Below are positions 1 to 14,056 of a stretch of DNA of 64,000 nt, piece after piece. A model generated the notes under the pieces. The model had not been told where the DNA came from and made no database searches. It saw only the letters and a program-made list of their open reading frames with translations. The DNA is from Calonectria ilicicola (lineage: Eukaryota > Ascomycota > Sordariomycetes > Hypocreales > Nectriaceae). Each line of letters starts with the position of its first letter. Positions within the stretch are counted from its first letter, which is position 1. The position numbers and the translations under genes are program-made. The stretch covers positions 3,348,001 to 3,412,000 of the forward strand of contig CP085834.1 of NCBI GenBank assembly GCA_020809705.1, written 5' to 3'.

Positions 1-181
1 GCGCTGGTATTATGCGCGTAGGCACAATGGTGTCGAGAAAGTTGCTATTATCTTGTACTAATGCCTCTGTAACATTGCCAAATGCATCCCCGCAAAGTGT
101 ACTGTCTCTCATCCCCTCCTTATATTATTATTGAAGTTACATGATGCCGCCAGTTTGACCAAAGGCTGCAGCCGTGACCTC

Positions 182-1717
182 TCAACCCGAGCTTTGAGAT
201 GCAGAATTGGCTTGGGGCGCCCTTTCTGCTCCCCATTTTTGAAGCAATTCCTCCTCGTCGCCCTCCCGCAGCCCATGTACCCTGCTAAAGTCAAATACGC
301 CAGGGGTCCAGTAACCGGAACCTCCCTTCATGTTAATCTCAAGTCTTTGGCTCTGAGATTCATATCTTGTCTTTACAGACCAGTCGTATTCTCTTACAAA
401 GAAGGAATCGGCAAGGTTGGCCGCTTCGCATTTGCGGGCCATATCATCCTTGTCAAACTCGTTACAGTCCCAAAAAACGTATCCCAGCAGCCACAGATTT
501 TTATCGCCCTCGCAGTAAGTAGCGTCAAAGACCTGGTTGTTCCAGACTTCGGAGTTTAGGTGAGCAGAGCACCATGTCTGAAAGGAGGCAGAATCCTCTC
601 CATCATGATTCCCATCCGCAGGGTAAGTCACATGTTTGAACAAGTCTGGGTTTACAGATACGGTACCTTGAAACCCATCGATGTGCGCGCCGGTTTGCAG
701 CACTATGTCTCTGATAAAAGTGTCGGCAGCCAAACCGTCTAATATGGCAGTGGGGTAATATTCGTAATTTAGAGCCTTAAAATTACTGGGGGGCATTAAT
801 GCTTTTCTGGACTCAAAATCCGTGGCACCAACAACTTGGTGTAGAAAATTCAGGTCGTAAGTAAGCTTTGCCCGGCCATTAGCATTTTGTTTCGTAATGT
901 TGCGCAAGGGATTCTCACGAATTCTTGAAGAAGGAGGAGGTCTTCGGGTTCGTCATCCCACCCGATTTGTAAGGCGCCATATTCCACGTCGTGTGCAGCA
1001 AGATCGTCAAAAGCTACTCGCTGGTGGTTAAGCGTGAAACTTATCAATAGGAGCACGCATTCCAAACCTACCTAAGCAACCCATTTGTTCTAGGTACGCG
1101 TAGACGCATACCAATTGTTCATTGACCCATGGAGAGAAGTTTTTGAATAGAAGCTTATCGCGCTCCTCATCAACTATGGGAATGTCGGTTCTATAGCCGA
1201 ACAATGCACACATAATGAGATAACGGTAGAATGCTCGGCCAATGCGGAAGTTTTCTCGCCATGAGGTGTCACTGGGGTGGGTTAATCCAAGTTTAGAGTT
1301 GAATAGTGGTATGGTAGACAAAGCAAGGCTCTGTATCAAAGACTCTACGAGCGTATGATGCCGGCTGATGGTTTTGAGTGCCTGCAAGGGAATTTGGGAG
1401 AGTGAGGAAACGGCTTCGGCCGGGTTCTGGATAGAGTCGTAAAGCCGTGTAAAGAGCTGGCGGACGACACCCGCATCTCCTCTTGGTACATTTCCACACT
1501 CGAATAAAGATATCGCAAAGGGCAACAGGTCATGTGGGATTCGATTCGCGATGATGCGCCGGACGGTCGTGTCTCGGCTGTCCTGGAATGCCAGATGGAA
1601 AACCGGGTGGCTGAGCACCGCGGAGGCAAGATCCTGGACTGAGTCTAGTTGGCAGAGGATTTCGAAAACAATGTGCAGAGGGATATCCCGCAAATTGAAT
1701 GCTGACCTGCCGTCCAT
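182..1717 (-). CDS. F-box protein, 475 aa, three exons
   Basis: Probable substrate adaptor of an SCF ubiquitin ligase. Exons read 1717-1072, 1016-919 and 865-182. Both introns (55 and 53 nt) are GT..AG, restore frame exactly, and the second has a GCTAATG branch site. The ATG at 1717 was chosen because the F-box follows at once: residues about 8-50 carry DIPLHIVFEILCQL then a VLSHPVFHLAF helix. The remaining ~420 residues are typical of fungal F-box proteins whose C-terminus has no named repeat; I do not recognise a substrate-binding domain. The ORF continues in frame upstream of 1717 without F-box-like sequence, so a longer N-terminus is possible but unlikely. Target unknown. Confidence 0.8.
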
Positions 1718-2745
1718 ATTACTTGTCGCGTTGAATAAGTGAGGAGCGTACTGTATAGTCAATGTCCGCTTTTGGCGAGTGGATGGGGAGGAGTGGACTC
1801 TTGATTGCGCCGGCGAATGACTCAGGCCCAACGCCACAATCCGAGGTGTGCGCCACCAGAGCCAGGCAGCCACCTGTGGCAGTGCGATACAGCGCAAACC
1901 TGCACTGTCGATCATTGTCAATCATGACGTTATCATCCAACGGTCGGCATTCCGATCAATACCAAGAATGAGCATTGGGATGGTCTACATTCAATTCTTA
2001 AAACTACACCCACCATGAAATAATTTTTGTGGGCTCTCACCTAGTATATTAATCGCAACGTCGTCGTAAGTGGCAGGGTAGATTGACCGCTCATTCTTGA
2101 TCGTTCCTCCAAAAGAAAAGGACCAGCGCGGGTTTCAATACCACCCCAAGCAGTCAAATTCACGAATCTTCATCGTTATTCACACGCAACTCCTAAAAGA
2201 AGCCAGTGCTTTTAGAAGTAGTCGCACGTGATTTATGATCTTACACATTCTAGGATACTTCTCACCCGTCTCCCACCACCGCTTTCAACTGCACAAGCCT
2301 GAGAGATGTACAGACTACGATATCAAAAGTTTTGCCAACCAAGCATCTGCCTCGTCCATAAGACATCTCCCCTTACTGCCTTAACCATATTGATCGATCC
2401 CTGCCCAATATAGAAGGCGTGCTGGCAAGGTCACAATCTCCACTGCCAATCAGCCGACCTGGAGTTGACACTCCATGATGCAATAGGTTGGCAATCTGCA
2501 GGGGTCGATAGTTTAGGGTATGGATGAAACAGTACCTGACTACCCAACGTAGTCGTGGCAATCGTGATTGGGTCCAAGAATGGATTGCTTTTTCTGGGAT
2601 AAAACTTTTCCATCGCCACCGTGCAGCGTAGCTTTGGATATATTCACCGACTTGATGCTCTTGTCCTTGACATTTCTTTCATCACAGAAAATTCGACAAC
2701 AAAGTCCAAACTGAGCGAGGACGTCATCAGCGAATTATTGGAGCC
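1718..2745. other. intergenic, divergent promoters of F-box and HNH genes
   Basis: No coding frame with fungal splice logic is visible on either strand. The segment separates two divergently transcribed genes and presumably holds both promoters. Confidence 0.5.
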
Positions 2746-4008
2746 ATGTCTGGTGATGCTGTGACCCCGCGGATGAGAGTCCACGCATGGAACATCCATC
2801 TCCTTGCTGGACCAGACAAGGAGTTGTTTGGCGGTTTGTATGTGCCTCCTGATAACGAGACTCTTCGCTTCCGCGATATCGTCGACGAGTTACGCCTTTG
2901 CTTCGAGTTTCCACAAAACACGGGAGCCAGCGACGAGAATGCGAGCGACCCTTGGGGTAGTATTGCATTCGGACACGTGGATTTTGTCCACTTCAAGCCG
3001 CCACCGATGATACCCAATGTGCCAACAATTAGCATGTATCGCGATGGACAACTCAAGGAAATTCTACATGGATTGCCGACAGGCGAGGAATCTGATTACC
3101 CTGCGCAACCACCTATTGTTCGGCTTCATGTCGTTCAACACGCAAATTGCAATTTATCTATTGTGAAACCATTGGGAGCTCATTTGAAAGGTCCGGCTTG
3201 CTCTTAATATTTTTTCCACGTATTCTCTTGACTGACTATTCCACTAGCTGGCTGCGCAACCCATCTCCCTACCTTGTCTCTCCGTCGCGACGAACGATAT
3301 TTGCCGACCAAGGCCGGGCCATTGGACCCAAACACGATGCGATCGATTCGATACCTAGAGATTCCATCGAACCGTTTCTCATCCATCTCGACATCCCCAG
3401 ACAAGGAGACACAAACCGAGCCTCAAGATGCAGCTGGGGACGACGAAACCGAAAGATTTTCTACCCCGCCAACAGGGGACATGACGGTCAGCATGCCGTA
3501 TCAAACCATGGCGGCGTTCCTTGCCTCGTGCTTCGTCACAAGTACCAAATGTGCCGTTACAGGCAAAGGCCGATCGTGGTGTGTTTCTCCAGCCATCGGG
3601 CCCGCTTTGCACGTTTGCCATGTCGTGCTGCCGCAACACTACCATGTGTATCCCGTCTCTGGATACACCGATAGCAAAAGCAGATATGGCACGCAGCATC
3701 TGCGTGAAGCTTGGAGTCGCACATGGTCTGCCAACAACGGAATTTTGTTGTTGAGCCATCTGCACGAGCTCTTCAATGCGCGTCTATTCTCAATCCACCC
3801 GGAAACTCTCCGCATCCGCGTATTTGTTCCTTATGATGTCATCCTCGAGCACCACGACACTATTGCCCAACTGCCATCAAATATTGATCGCAAAGCCTTG
3901 AGACATCATTATGAAATGTGCTGCATTGAGAATATGTCGGCCGAGATGGTTTTGACGGAACACCAGCCAACCTACAGAGTGGAAGAATTAAAAACAGCTA
4001 AAACATAA
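2746..4008 (+). CDS. HNH nuclease domain protein, 401 aa, two exons
   Basis: Exons 2746-3190 and 3248-4008; the 57-nt intron starts with an uncommon GTCCGG donor, contains a TTGACTGAC branch region and ends CACTAG, giving a phase-1 join. The C-terminal half matches the fungal HNH_2 layout: CAVTG near residue 250, a CHV metal/catalytic histidine near 273, NNGILLL near 311-317 and LHELF with its histidine near 321, followed by the ARLFSIHP strand. The H-N-H triad is therefore intact. The N-terminal ~150 residues are unrecognised, with a low-complexity acidic linker near residues 195-220. Such proteins are common in Pezizomycotina and their cellular role is unknown. No signal peptide or membrane segment is seen. 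Confidence 0.78.
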
Positions 4009-4436
4009 TCCTGTTGCAGCACAAACTGCATAAGACCAACCTTGTGCACGGTTATGCAGCGGGATGTTCACAACACAATACTAGACGTATATAAAGCTTC
4101 TCACAATCCGAATTAAATCTCAATCACCGTATAATTTTGGGCAAATAGCTTCGTTGATAGTAATTGTGAGGTATTTGCACCCTCTGACACAATTTATTTC
4201 GTTGAAACTTCGATGGGACGGCTCTCGAAGATCATTCCTACTGTATCAAACATGTTTCAAATGCCGATCTAGATGTGTAACCTCGACGGCTGCATCCCGT
4301 CACACCAAAGCAAGTGAGATCAGCTGACCTTTGGCCACCTTTGAGACATTAAAAACCTGGATGTATCCTCGAGCGCAAAATAAATCTAGACGTCTCACAT
4401 ACAATCCTTTCTCTTTCATCAGTCCTCTTGAATACC
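4009..4436. other. intergenic
   Basis: Contains a TATATAAAG stretch near 4089-4097, but about 340 nt upstream of the next ATG. No gene seen. Confidence 0.4.
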
Positions 4437-5912
4437 ATGCCGGAAAGGCTTCCCCCCTCCTCTCTCGCGGATCTGCCACTTGAGGTGATCTCGGAAATCA
4501 TTTCGTATCTGCCCAAAAATGCACTGCTGCAGCTGAGGTTGCTCAACCAAAAATTCAATGCGCTTGCAACCCCTGAAGCGTTTAGGCACTTGCACCTCGA
4601 GGAGAACGGAAAATCTGCCGAGCATTTCGTTCGCATCGCAAAGAATGACAAGCTCTGTAACCATGTGAAACAAATTTCCTGCGATGCGCGACAGTCGAAC
4701 GATGTTTATGGGATACGGTTGAATAAACGCAAAGGTCAGATGGAGTTTTTGAAAGCTCTCGACTATATCCGGTATTGTCAGCATCTACAATCTATTCAAG
4801 TGCAGTTCGATGAAGGGTACGTTCGCTACAGCAATTGGGAGAATATGGAGACGGAGAACACCAAACTCCGCGTATGGATTTTGCGCACCCTTTTAGATTG
4901 CCTGGCTGGAACATGGACTACACACAACGCGGACAATATGCGTATTGATACAGATGAAGAACACAATACGACTTGCGGGCCGCCTGGATCTGTGTCTTCA
5001 CTATTCGACCACCTGCATGAAACCTCTAAAAACACCGCGCCCATCTCACTGACTACATTCTCTGTCACCAACCTAGCTGCGTTTGAGCATACGGATATTT
5101 CAAATTGTGAATTCTTCAAACAGTCTCTCCCATCGACAATTACGAACCTCCGTATCCATGTTGTAACGGAAACCCAGAAGAAAGGCGATCCGTATAATTG
5201 CATATTTGATCAACATAATTTCTACAAAAATCTCTGCACAACATGGCTCTCTCAATCTATCGTCACAGGTCTGCGAGAGCTCACTTTATCATCTGTTGAT
5301 TGGTGGGGTTGGCTACCAAGCTTTGACTTTCGCGAAATGGGAGCTGGAAGAGGGCTACCTAACTTGAAAGTGCTGAGGCTGGGAAGATTTGTTTTTAGCC
5401 ACGACTGGCAAGTGGACTGGATAGCTTCCTTGGGCCTTGAGGAACTTTCCCTCGACTACTGTGGTGCGATGTTCCACGCTTGGGGCCCTGCCTCATTTCA
5501 GACAGGCACTATCAACCTTGGACAAGACGATAAGGGCAACGACATAGTCATTTCCAAAGACGGCTACCCAACAAGTCATTGGCTCGCACCTTCATGGGAC
5601 GCACCGCAATCGGGACTAAAAACTTTCCCTTTTACATGGTATACTATGCTCAATAATTGGCACGAATCGATGGTGACTTTGCGGAATGCCAATATCACCA
5701 TGCCGAATGACAGAGATCTTGTTTATCTGGTGAGGGCGATAGATGAATGGTATGAGGTGGGGACACCCCAGTACAACCTGCCCTTCCTCAATCATGCCGA
5801 AGAAGTCTTGAATAAGGACGACAGAAGAACGAAAGACTCCATTGCTCTGGACCTCTTTTTGTCATCCGTAAAGTTGCGATCAGAACAAAAGCCAAGGCAG
5901 GATTTGAAGTGA
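4437..5912 (+). CDS. F-box protein, 491 aa, single exon
   Basis: Intronless frame starting at ATG 4437 (context ATACCATGC); the frame is open a few codons upstream but without an ATG. The F-box is at the N-terminus: LADLPLEVISEIISYLPKNALLQLRLLNQKF at about residues 11-45 shows the classic LP..I..I..YLP pattern. The middle contains leucine-rich strands (LRELTLSSVDWW, LKVLRLGRF, LEELSLDYC) spaced like irregular LRR units, which probably form the substrate-binding surface. Likely part of an SCF ubiquitin ligase; substrate unknown. It is not obviously a close paralogue of the F-box gene at 182-1717. Confidence 0.85.
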   Translation: MPERLPPSSLADLPLEVISEIISYLPKNALLQLRLLNQKFNALATPEAFRHLHLEENGKSAEHFVRIAKNDKLCNHVKQISCDARQSNDVYGIRLNKRKGQMEFLKALDYIRYCQHLQSIQVQFDEGYVRYSNWENMETENTKLRVWILRTLLDCLAGTWTTHNADNMRIDTDEEHNTTCGPPGSVSSLFDHLHETSKNTAPISLTTFSVTNLAAFEHTDISNCEFFKQSLPSTITNLRIHVVTETQKKGDPYNCIFDQHNFYKNLCTTWLSQSIVTGLRELTLSSVDWWGWLPSFDFREMGAGRGLPNLKVLRLGRFVFSHDWQVDWIASLGLEELSLDYCGAMFHAWGPASFQTGTINLGQDDKGNDIVISKDGYPTSHWLAPSWDAPQSGLKTFPFTWYTMLNNWHESMVTLRNANITMPNDRDLVYLVRAIDEWYEVGTPQYNLPFLNHAEEVLNKDDRRTKDSIALDLFLSSVKLRSEQKPRQDLK

Positions 5913-6308
5913 ATAAAAATATTCGTGCAGGGCTCCTTCGGGGATAGCGAAGCACGCTTGGTTGGAATAGAAAGGTGAATCGTTTTGTGGTTCGTTTCAT
6001 TAGGGACTAAATTGCTGATTATGCGGGAAATCTAAAATGTCAAGCATTTATTTAATACAGAATAAAGTTTCCTTAGTCTTTTCCATTACCTTATGCTATT
6101 ATTATTTCTACAAGTTCAACTTAAAACAGTCAACACCTTTTGGATCTTGACGCACATAGCAAGTGTAATTTATTTGTAAATTTCAGAATCCGTACAACTA
6201 GGGCTATGCATACCGACAATGATCTGCATCTAAATAGAAGATTCACTATTATCGGGGGTCCCATTCTTGAGATGAACGGCTAACACACCAGCAAGGTCCA
6301 GAGATAGA
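5913..6308. other. intergenic, convergent 3' ends
   Basis: AT-rich spacer between the 3' end of the F-box gene and the 3' end of the first HsbA-like gene; presumably 3' UTRs. No gene seen. Confidence 0.5.
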
Positions 6309-6927
6309 CTACTGCAGAGCCGAAGCAAAGGCATCACTAAGTTTCTGCAAATCCTGTTGGACTTTATCTGAACATGAAGCGCGATTAACCAGGTTTGAGG
6401 ATATGTTATAAAGGTGTTCTTCCAAGGCACGAACATGTTGCTTTAGCTTGGGATAATTCGTTTGCAGAAGGACTCTTTTGGTCACAATAGCTCCAAGGAG
6501 CCGATAGTTGGCATTGGCAAGCTTTTGATAAGTTTAGTAAGTGGCCCAAAAGTCTCTCATGTGTAACATACTGAGTCAAGGCTGTTGCATATAACCTGTT
6601 TATCTCCGTTGTTCAATTCAGCGCCGTCAGATTCGACAGCATGAATGGTCGAACTAGCGATGCTAACCGTCTTTCGCAAATTTGTCTCCGCGACCTGAAA
6701 TTATTAGATAATGTATGATCATAGTTTGATGCCCAAACCTTGTATTGAGTATCGATATTAGCATTTGAAATATCTCGGAAGTATGATCCCGTCTTGTGGG
6801 ATTCAGTATTCAAATAATGGATGGCTTTTACTATGTCTTGTGAGCTCTGCCGGACTTCAATTGTCGCGGTTAGAGTTGGTTGGCATGCAGCCAAAATAGA
6901 GAAGATATATACGATATTCAACTGCAT
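6309..6927 (-). CDS. HsbA-like secreted protein 1, 174 aa
   Basis: Small secreted protein of the hydrophobic surface-binding protein A (HsbA)/cell-wall galactomannoprotein type. Exons 6927-6739, 6694-6572 and 6521-6309 (189, 123 and 213 nt); introns are 44 and 50 nt, both phase 0. Signal peptide: MQLNIVYIFSILAACQPTLT. The mature part is a predicted helical bundle with two cysteines (VICNSL and NRASCS), as in the family. The gene at 7941-8567 is a paralogue with the same first two exon lengths and intron positions. HsbA proteins adsorb to hydrophobic surfaces and recruit hydrolytic enzymes in Aspergillus; that role here is inferred from family membership. Confidence 0.82.
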
Positions 6928-7940
6928 GTTGGGTTATTAGTATGGGGGGAATGATGAAGTAAGTGTTTCTATGAATTGGGTGATGAGGTGATAAAAATGA
7001 CTGTGTCTTGAGCGTTGTCAAGCGGGGAGCTCGCCTCTTATATTCCACTGGCGAAGCGCCCTGATGAAGGCCTTTTTGTGAGACCCCAAATCAAATCAAA
7101 TACCACTAACTTGCATTCCTACTAATTATTGACCTCTTAATATTTCATTTGAATCATGGTTCCCCGGCTAATTGATAACGAAAACAAAGCCAGGGGCCTT
7201 CCGAGACCCAAAAGCCCCACCAACTGGAATGTTCAGGTATCGAAAAATCCTTGACAGATTGTATCACCTCTACCATTTCCCATTATTATCTGACTATCTA
7301 GTGAGTAAATGAATATCCTATTACACAGCTAGGCGAAGACGGAGCCATTCTTTAGGATACAATTATTCATTTACTGGCTATGAAATCGACCTTTGAAGCG
7401 GTGCAGTTCAGTGATGTCCAAAAAAAAAAAAAAAAAAAAGAAGAAATTAAGAAATCACGGTGGCACAATGTTTCAAGCATGCACTGTTCACAATTAAAAC
7501 GTAATAAGCTCAAAATTTTGATTCATCTTAAACAGCATGATTAGGCCTAGCCCCAAACATTGGTACCGAAGCCGTTGGGGAATTTGAATCGCCCTGCCAC
7601 TCCAGCAAATGCCATAGCTAAATAAATTGTGTCAACTGGCCGAAATCTCTTCACATCAGGCTCCAAGAAAACTGAAAATTTGGAACCCTTTTGGGTTATC
7701 CAGTCTTAGTCACTGTCAAAGGCTGGGTATGAGCCTCACTGTCTACATCTCACTGTTCTTAGCCTCACGGCAATATCTACTGTTTCCTTCTCGCAAGAGC
7801 AGGCGCCCTTTGAAGCAAAGGCTAGATTCAATACTAATCAATTGTGTCAGATTATCGCTAGACAGTGTGCTTAGCTATGAATCTTGGGGCTGCGCTCTGC
7901 ACTGTGAAAAAGGTTCCACCAGCAAAGCCTACCAAGCCAG
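6928..7940. other. spacer between HsbA-like paralogues
   Basis: Contains an uninterrupted run of about 20 A at 7420-7439. A plus-strand frame at 7627-7944 has no recognisable content and abuts the 3' end of the second HsbA-like gene, so I do not call it a gene. Confidence 0.5.
7037..7046 (-). promoter_or_regulatory. TATA-like box for HsbA-like 1
   Basis: The minus strand reads GGAATATAAG about 113 nt upstream of the ATG at 6927, matching the position of the TATA-like box of the paralogue. Inference from position and sequence only. Confidence 0.35.
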
Positions 7941-8567
7941 CTAATTGTCAGCATCGTTAAAAGCGTTTTGCAGAGTCTGGAATTTCTGCTTGACTTCGTT
8001 TGAGCAAGAGGCGCGAGGGATCAGATTAAGTGAAATCTGATCAAGCAGATGATTTAGAACCCGGAGCCGCTCGCGAACCTTGGGATAGTTGAAGGAAATT
8101 TGTAGAGCTTCCTTTTTGGAGATGATGACTCGCACGAGCTGAGCGTCGGAAGTCGCAAGCTGTCCAAATGTTAGAAAGTATTAACAAATAGATTGCCAGT
8201 ATGTACTTACTGAAAAGAGCGCATCGCAAGCCGCTTGCTTTCTCTCTTTCGCGAATTCCCCCTCCTCGGGGCCGAGGATGGTAACAATTGTACCAGCCAA
8301 CTTGAGGGTTTGGTTCAAATCATCATCGGCACGCTGAATTAATTAGCCTTGGTATAGTCTAGATTGCATTGATCCAACCTGGTATTTAGTAAATACGGTC
8401 ATCATTGTCAGGTCCTGGAAGGCCGCTTTCGTCTTGTCGGATTGAGCCTTTAGGCCGTTGATAGTTGCAATGATCTGCTGTGGGTTCTGGCGGGCCTTGA
8501 GTGAGGTGGCCAGAGTTTCCTGGACTGTAGCCAGGACGGCAAAGAGGGAACAAAGTTTGAAATGCAT
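7941..8567 (-). CDS. HsbA-like secreted protein 2, 176 aa
   Basis: Exons 8567-8379, 8333-8211 and 8159-7941 (189, 123 and 219 nt); introns of 45 and 51 nt, both phase 0, at the same positions as in the paralogue at 6309-6927. Signal peptide MHFKLCSLFAVLATVQETLA. The mature helical region has the family's heptad-like pattern (QQIIATINGLKAQSDKT, KLAGTIVTIL) and two cysteines (QAACDALF, PRASCS). Likely a secreted wall or surface-binding protein of the HsbA family. Same orientation as its paralogue and separated from it by about 1 kb, so a tandem duplication followed by strong divergence. Confidence 0.83.
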
Positions 8568-9463
8568 TTTGACTCTTGTTGCAAAGATGTTGAATTTTGG
8601 TGTGAATGTAAGCTAGGAAGGAGATGGGGATCGTTCTGATGCGGCATGGAGGACGTGAACTCGACTTTATAATTGTTATATTGATCGAAAGAAAGCTCTC
8701 GGATCATAATATTCAGACTTTAAAACAGCCATGAGCGCTATTGGTCTCACTACTGGTCTAGTGATTATGTATGGCTGATCATCATTTATATTGAACCGTG
8801 TCTTTGGTCGTATTACAATGGCAGGGACATTGTGGGGCTATGTGCCTGAAAACAGCTAGGACCGGCGCTTTTCGGCCCCTCTGTGAGAATACAGTAGGGC
8901 ATAAATGTAGGGGCCTGCAAGGGAGGGAGGGCATCCATCGGCCCAACTACCCCTGTGATGACTCAGAGTGACCTACCCGGGAGCCACGTCAAAGCCCAAG
9001 TTTCTTTTGTTTTGACAAAAGAATAGGAGGTTTTTTTTTTAAGTCTCTATGCAATCCATGACAAAGACTATTAACAAATTGAGTTTGATTTGATGCATGC
9101 TTTTGTTTGTCTGAAGGGAACTTGGTGAGGGGTATGAGCAACCATGTGTGAACCGTATTCAGGGCTGTTGACTATTCCCAATTGATTGACCTAAAGTGCG
9201 GTGACATGCATTGTATAGATAGAGAATCTGGTAGCCTCAAATAAAACAGCCCCATCCTACTCTTTCGAAACAAAGCGATTTGTACTCATTCATAGTTATG
9301 TATCGTTTTAAAGGTTCCATTAGTATCACGTGCTCTTCTGCGATTGAGAAGCGAGGATCGCTGGCAGTTATGTTGACTGAGTAAATGAGTTTCGCGGCCA
9401 AGTGAAGGAATGTGTATAGAATTAATTGATGCCATACGCTATATATTCTTTAATACTGTTTAC
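8568..9463. other. intergenic
   Basis: Promoter of HsbA-like 2 and 3' flank of the transporter. No coding signal seen. Confidence 0.45.
8665..8673 (-). promoter_or_regulatory. TATA-like box for HsbA-like 2
   Basis: The minus strand reads ATTATAAAG about 100 nt upstream of the ATG at 8567. Positional inference. Confidence 0.35.
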
Positions 9464-11196
9464 CTACTTCAACTTATTCTTGGCTACATCTAAAATAGTC
9501 AACGTAGATATGTCAAAGTCTTTAAAGTTGCGCATAGGCACACCGTGCTGAAACATGAGCTCAATTTCTTGTGGAGTCCTGCCTTTGCATTCCGGCATAC
9601 AATAATATATAAAGAACAGGCTCAGGGTGCACATTCCTCCAAAGATGAACCCGATTTTCCCACTCATATTGCCGTACCCCGGATTAATAATGTAAGGGAT
9701 TGAGAAGCTGACAATAAAACTGTTGCACAAAGAAAAATTAGCAAAACGACCAACAGCGAGTGTAATAAGTAGCAGAGGGCTATTATTTACTTTGTGGCCA
9801 CCTTCGTGATGAATCCGACTCTAACGGTTTGGTCTCGGAGACGCTCGGCTGGAATTTCGGTTGACATGACGTAAATCAAAGTTGCTAAGCCAAAGCAAAA
9901 TGCACAAGACGCTAATGCAAGCATCAAAACGATTGCAAGTGTGATCGCCTTGGTTTGTGGTGAAATACAACTCAAAATAGCCATACAGAACAGAGATATA
10001 GTCTGAATGATCGTACCAATATACAAAAGAGGCCTAGTGTATTGACTATTAGTATTGGCTTTCACAGATAAAAATTCTAAGCCTTTCGAGAACTCGGTTT
10101 AGACTTACTTTCTCCCCACTTTGTCAGCTAAGAAAATAGCGGCAACTGTAACAACTAAATCGCAGCAAGTCACAATGACGGTAAAGTTGAACGGACTGAT
10201 GATGTTTAGTGATTTGACCCAAATAGCGCCATACTGTGAGGCGAAGGTTTGGCCAGTGGCCTGCTGGAAAAAGTTCGCCACAGCAACAAGAAGGGTACGT
10301 CTCAAGTGAACACCCTTGAATACTTCGGTGAAGTTGACTTTTTCTACCGTCATTTCAATTCCGTTTCTGATCTCTTCAAACTGGTCATCGACCTCTTCGT
10401 CAGAGTAGGTGCTTGGGCGGAGAATTCGTAAGTTCTTTTTGGCTTCGTCGTAGCGACCCTTGGTAATCAGCCAAACCGGGCTTTCGGGACAAAACCAGAT
10501 ACCGGCTAGAACGAGAGTGGGAATCAAATAGAACAAGCCGTATGGAATCCTGAAGGCGGCATCGCCCTTAATCGTGGTAGTACCGCGACAGACACTGTTG
10601 ATGACAAGCTGACCAATAATGAGAGCAAGCTGGTAGGTTGAGACAACGAAGCCTCGGATCTCGTTGTGCACTACCTCGGATTGGTAGACTGGGACCACGG
10701 CCAGTTCCATTCCGATGTAAAGGTAATTGAGAATTCGAGCAGCCATAATCTGTTCACGATGCTTGGCTGTCACTGCAATGGTAGCAGTGCAAAGAGCCCA
10801 GCAACTCATAGCAGTTATGCACCAACGTCGACCAAACCGAGCGCTCACCATGCTGCCAATTGCAACACCTATGATGTGGTCAGGACTTAGAGTTTCTAAA
10901 TTCTCAAACAGGGTGGAATCTTGCATAATTCAAGAAAAACATGGCAACATACCAATAGCAAAAGTGATGTATTGAAGGCTACTGAATAACGAAAGCCAAG
11001 TGGTCTCGAGATAGTAGCTTTTTGTCGTAGCATTATACCATCCAAACTGGGCCTGGAATTGAGTCACGGCTTGTGTGGTAGCATAGCCTTGGTTATCAAA
11101 ACCGTAGTTGAAGGTTGACATTGCAACCACACATGTGGCGAACGCTAGTCTTCTGTTGAAGAACTTTCGCTGTGGGAAGTAGTCCATGATTGGCAT
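9464..11196 (-). CDS. MFS sugar-type transporter, 500 aa, four exons
   Basis: Twelve-helix sugar porter of the plasma membrane. Exons 11196-10953, 10868-10109, 10033-9791 and 9719-9464; the three introns (84, 75 and 71 nt) join in phases 1, 2 and 2 and restore conserved family motifs: RFGRRW after helix 2, PESPVWLITKGR after helix 6, ADKVGRKPLL in the second half, PAERLRDQT after helix 10 and PECKGRTPQEIE near the C-terminus. The N-terminal NYGFDNQGYATTQ stretch is typical of fungal sugar/maltose-type permeases. Substrate cannot be read from sequence. It is divergent from the sulfatase at 12106 with about 900 nt between start codons, which suggests shared control, possibly uptake of a sulfated or sulfatase-released compound (inference). 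Confidence 0.87.

Positions 11197-14056
<2,860 letters not shown>

Noticed and set aside
131..559. 142-codon plus-strand frame
   Set aside because: Antisense to exon 3 of the F-box gene, no domain or start context.
7627..7944. 105-codon plus-strand frame between the HsbA-like genes
   Set aside because: No recognisable content, overlaps the 3' end of the second HsbA-like gene, no splice or signal-peptide support.
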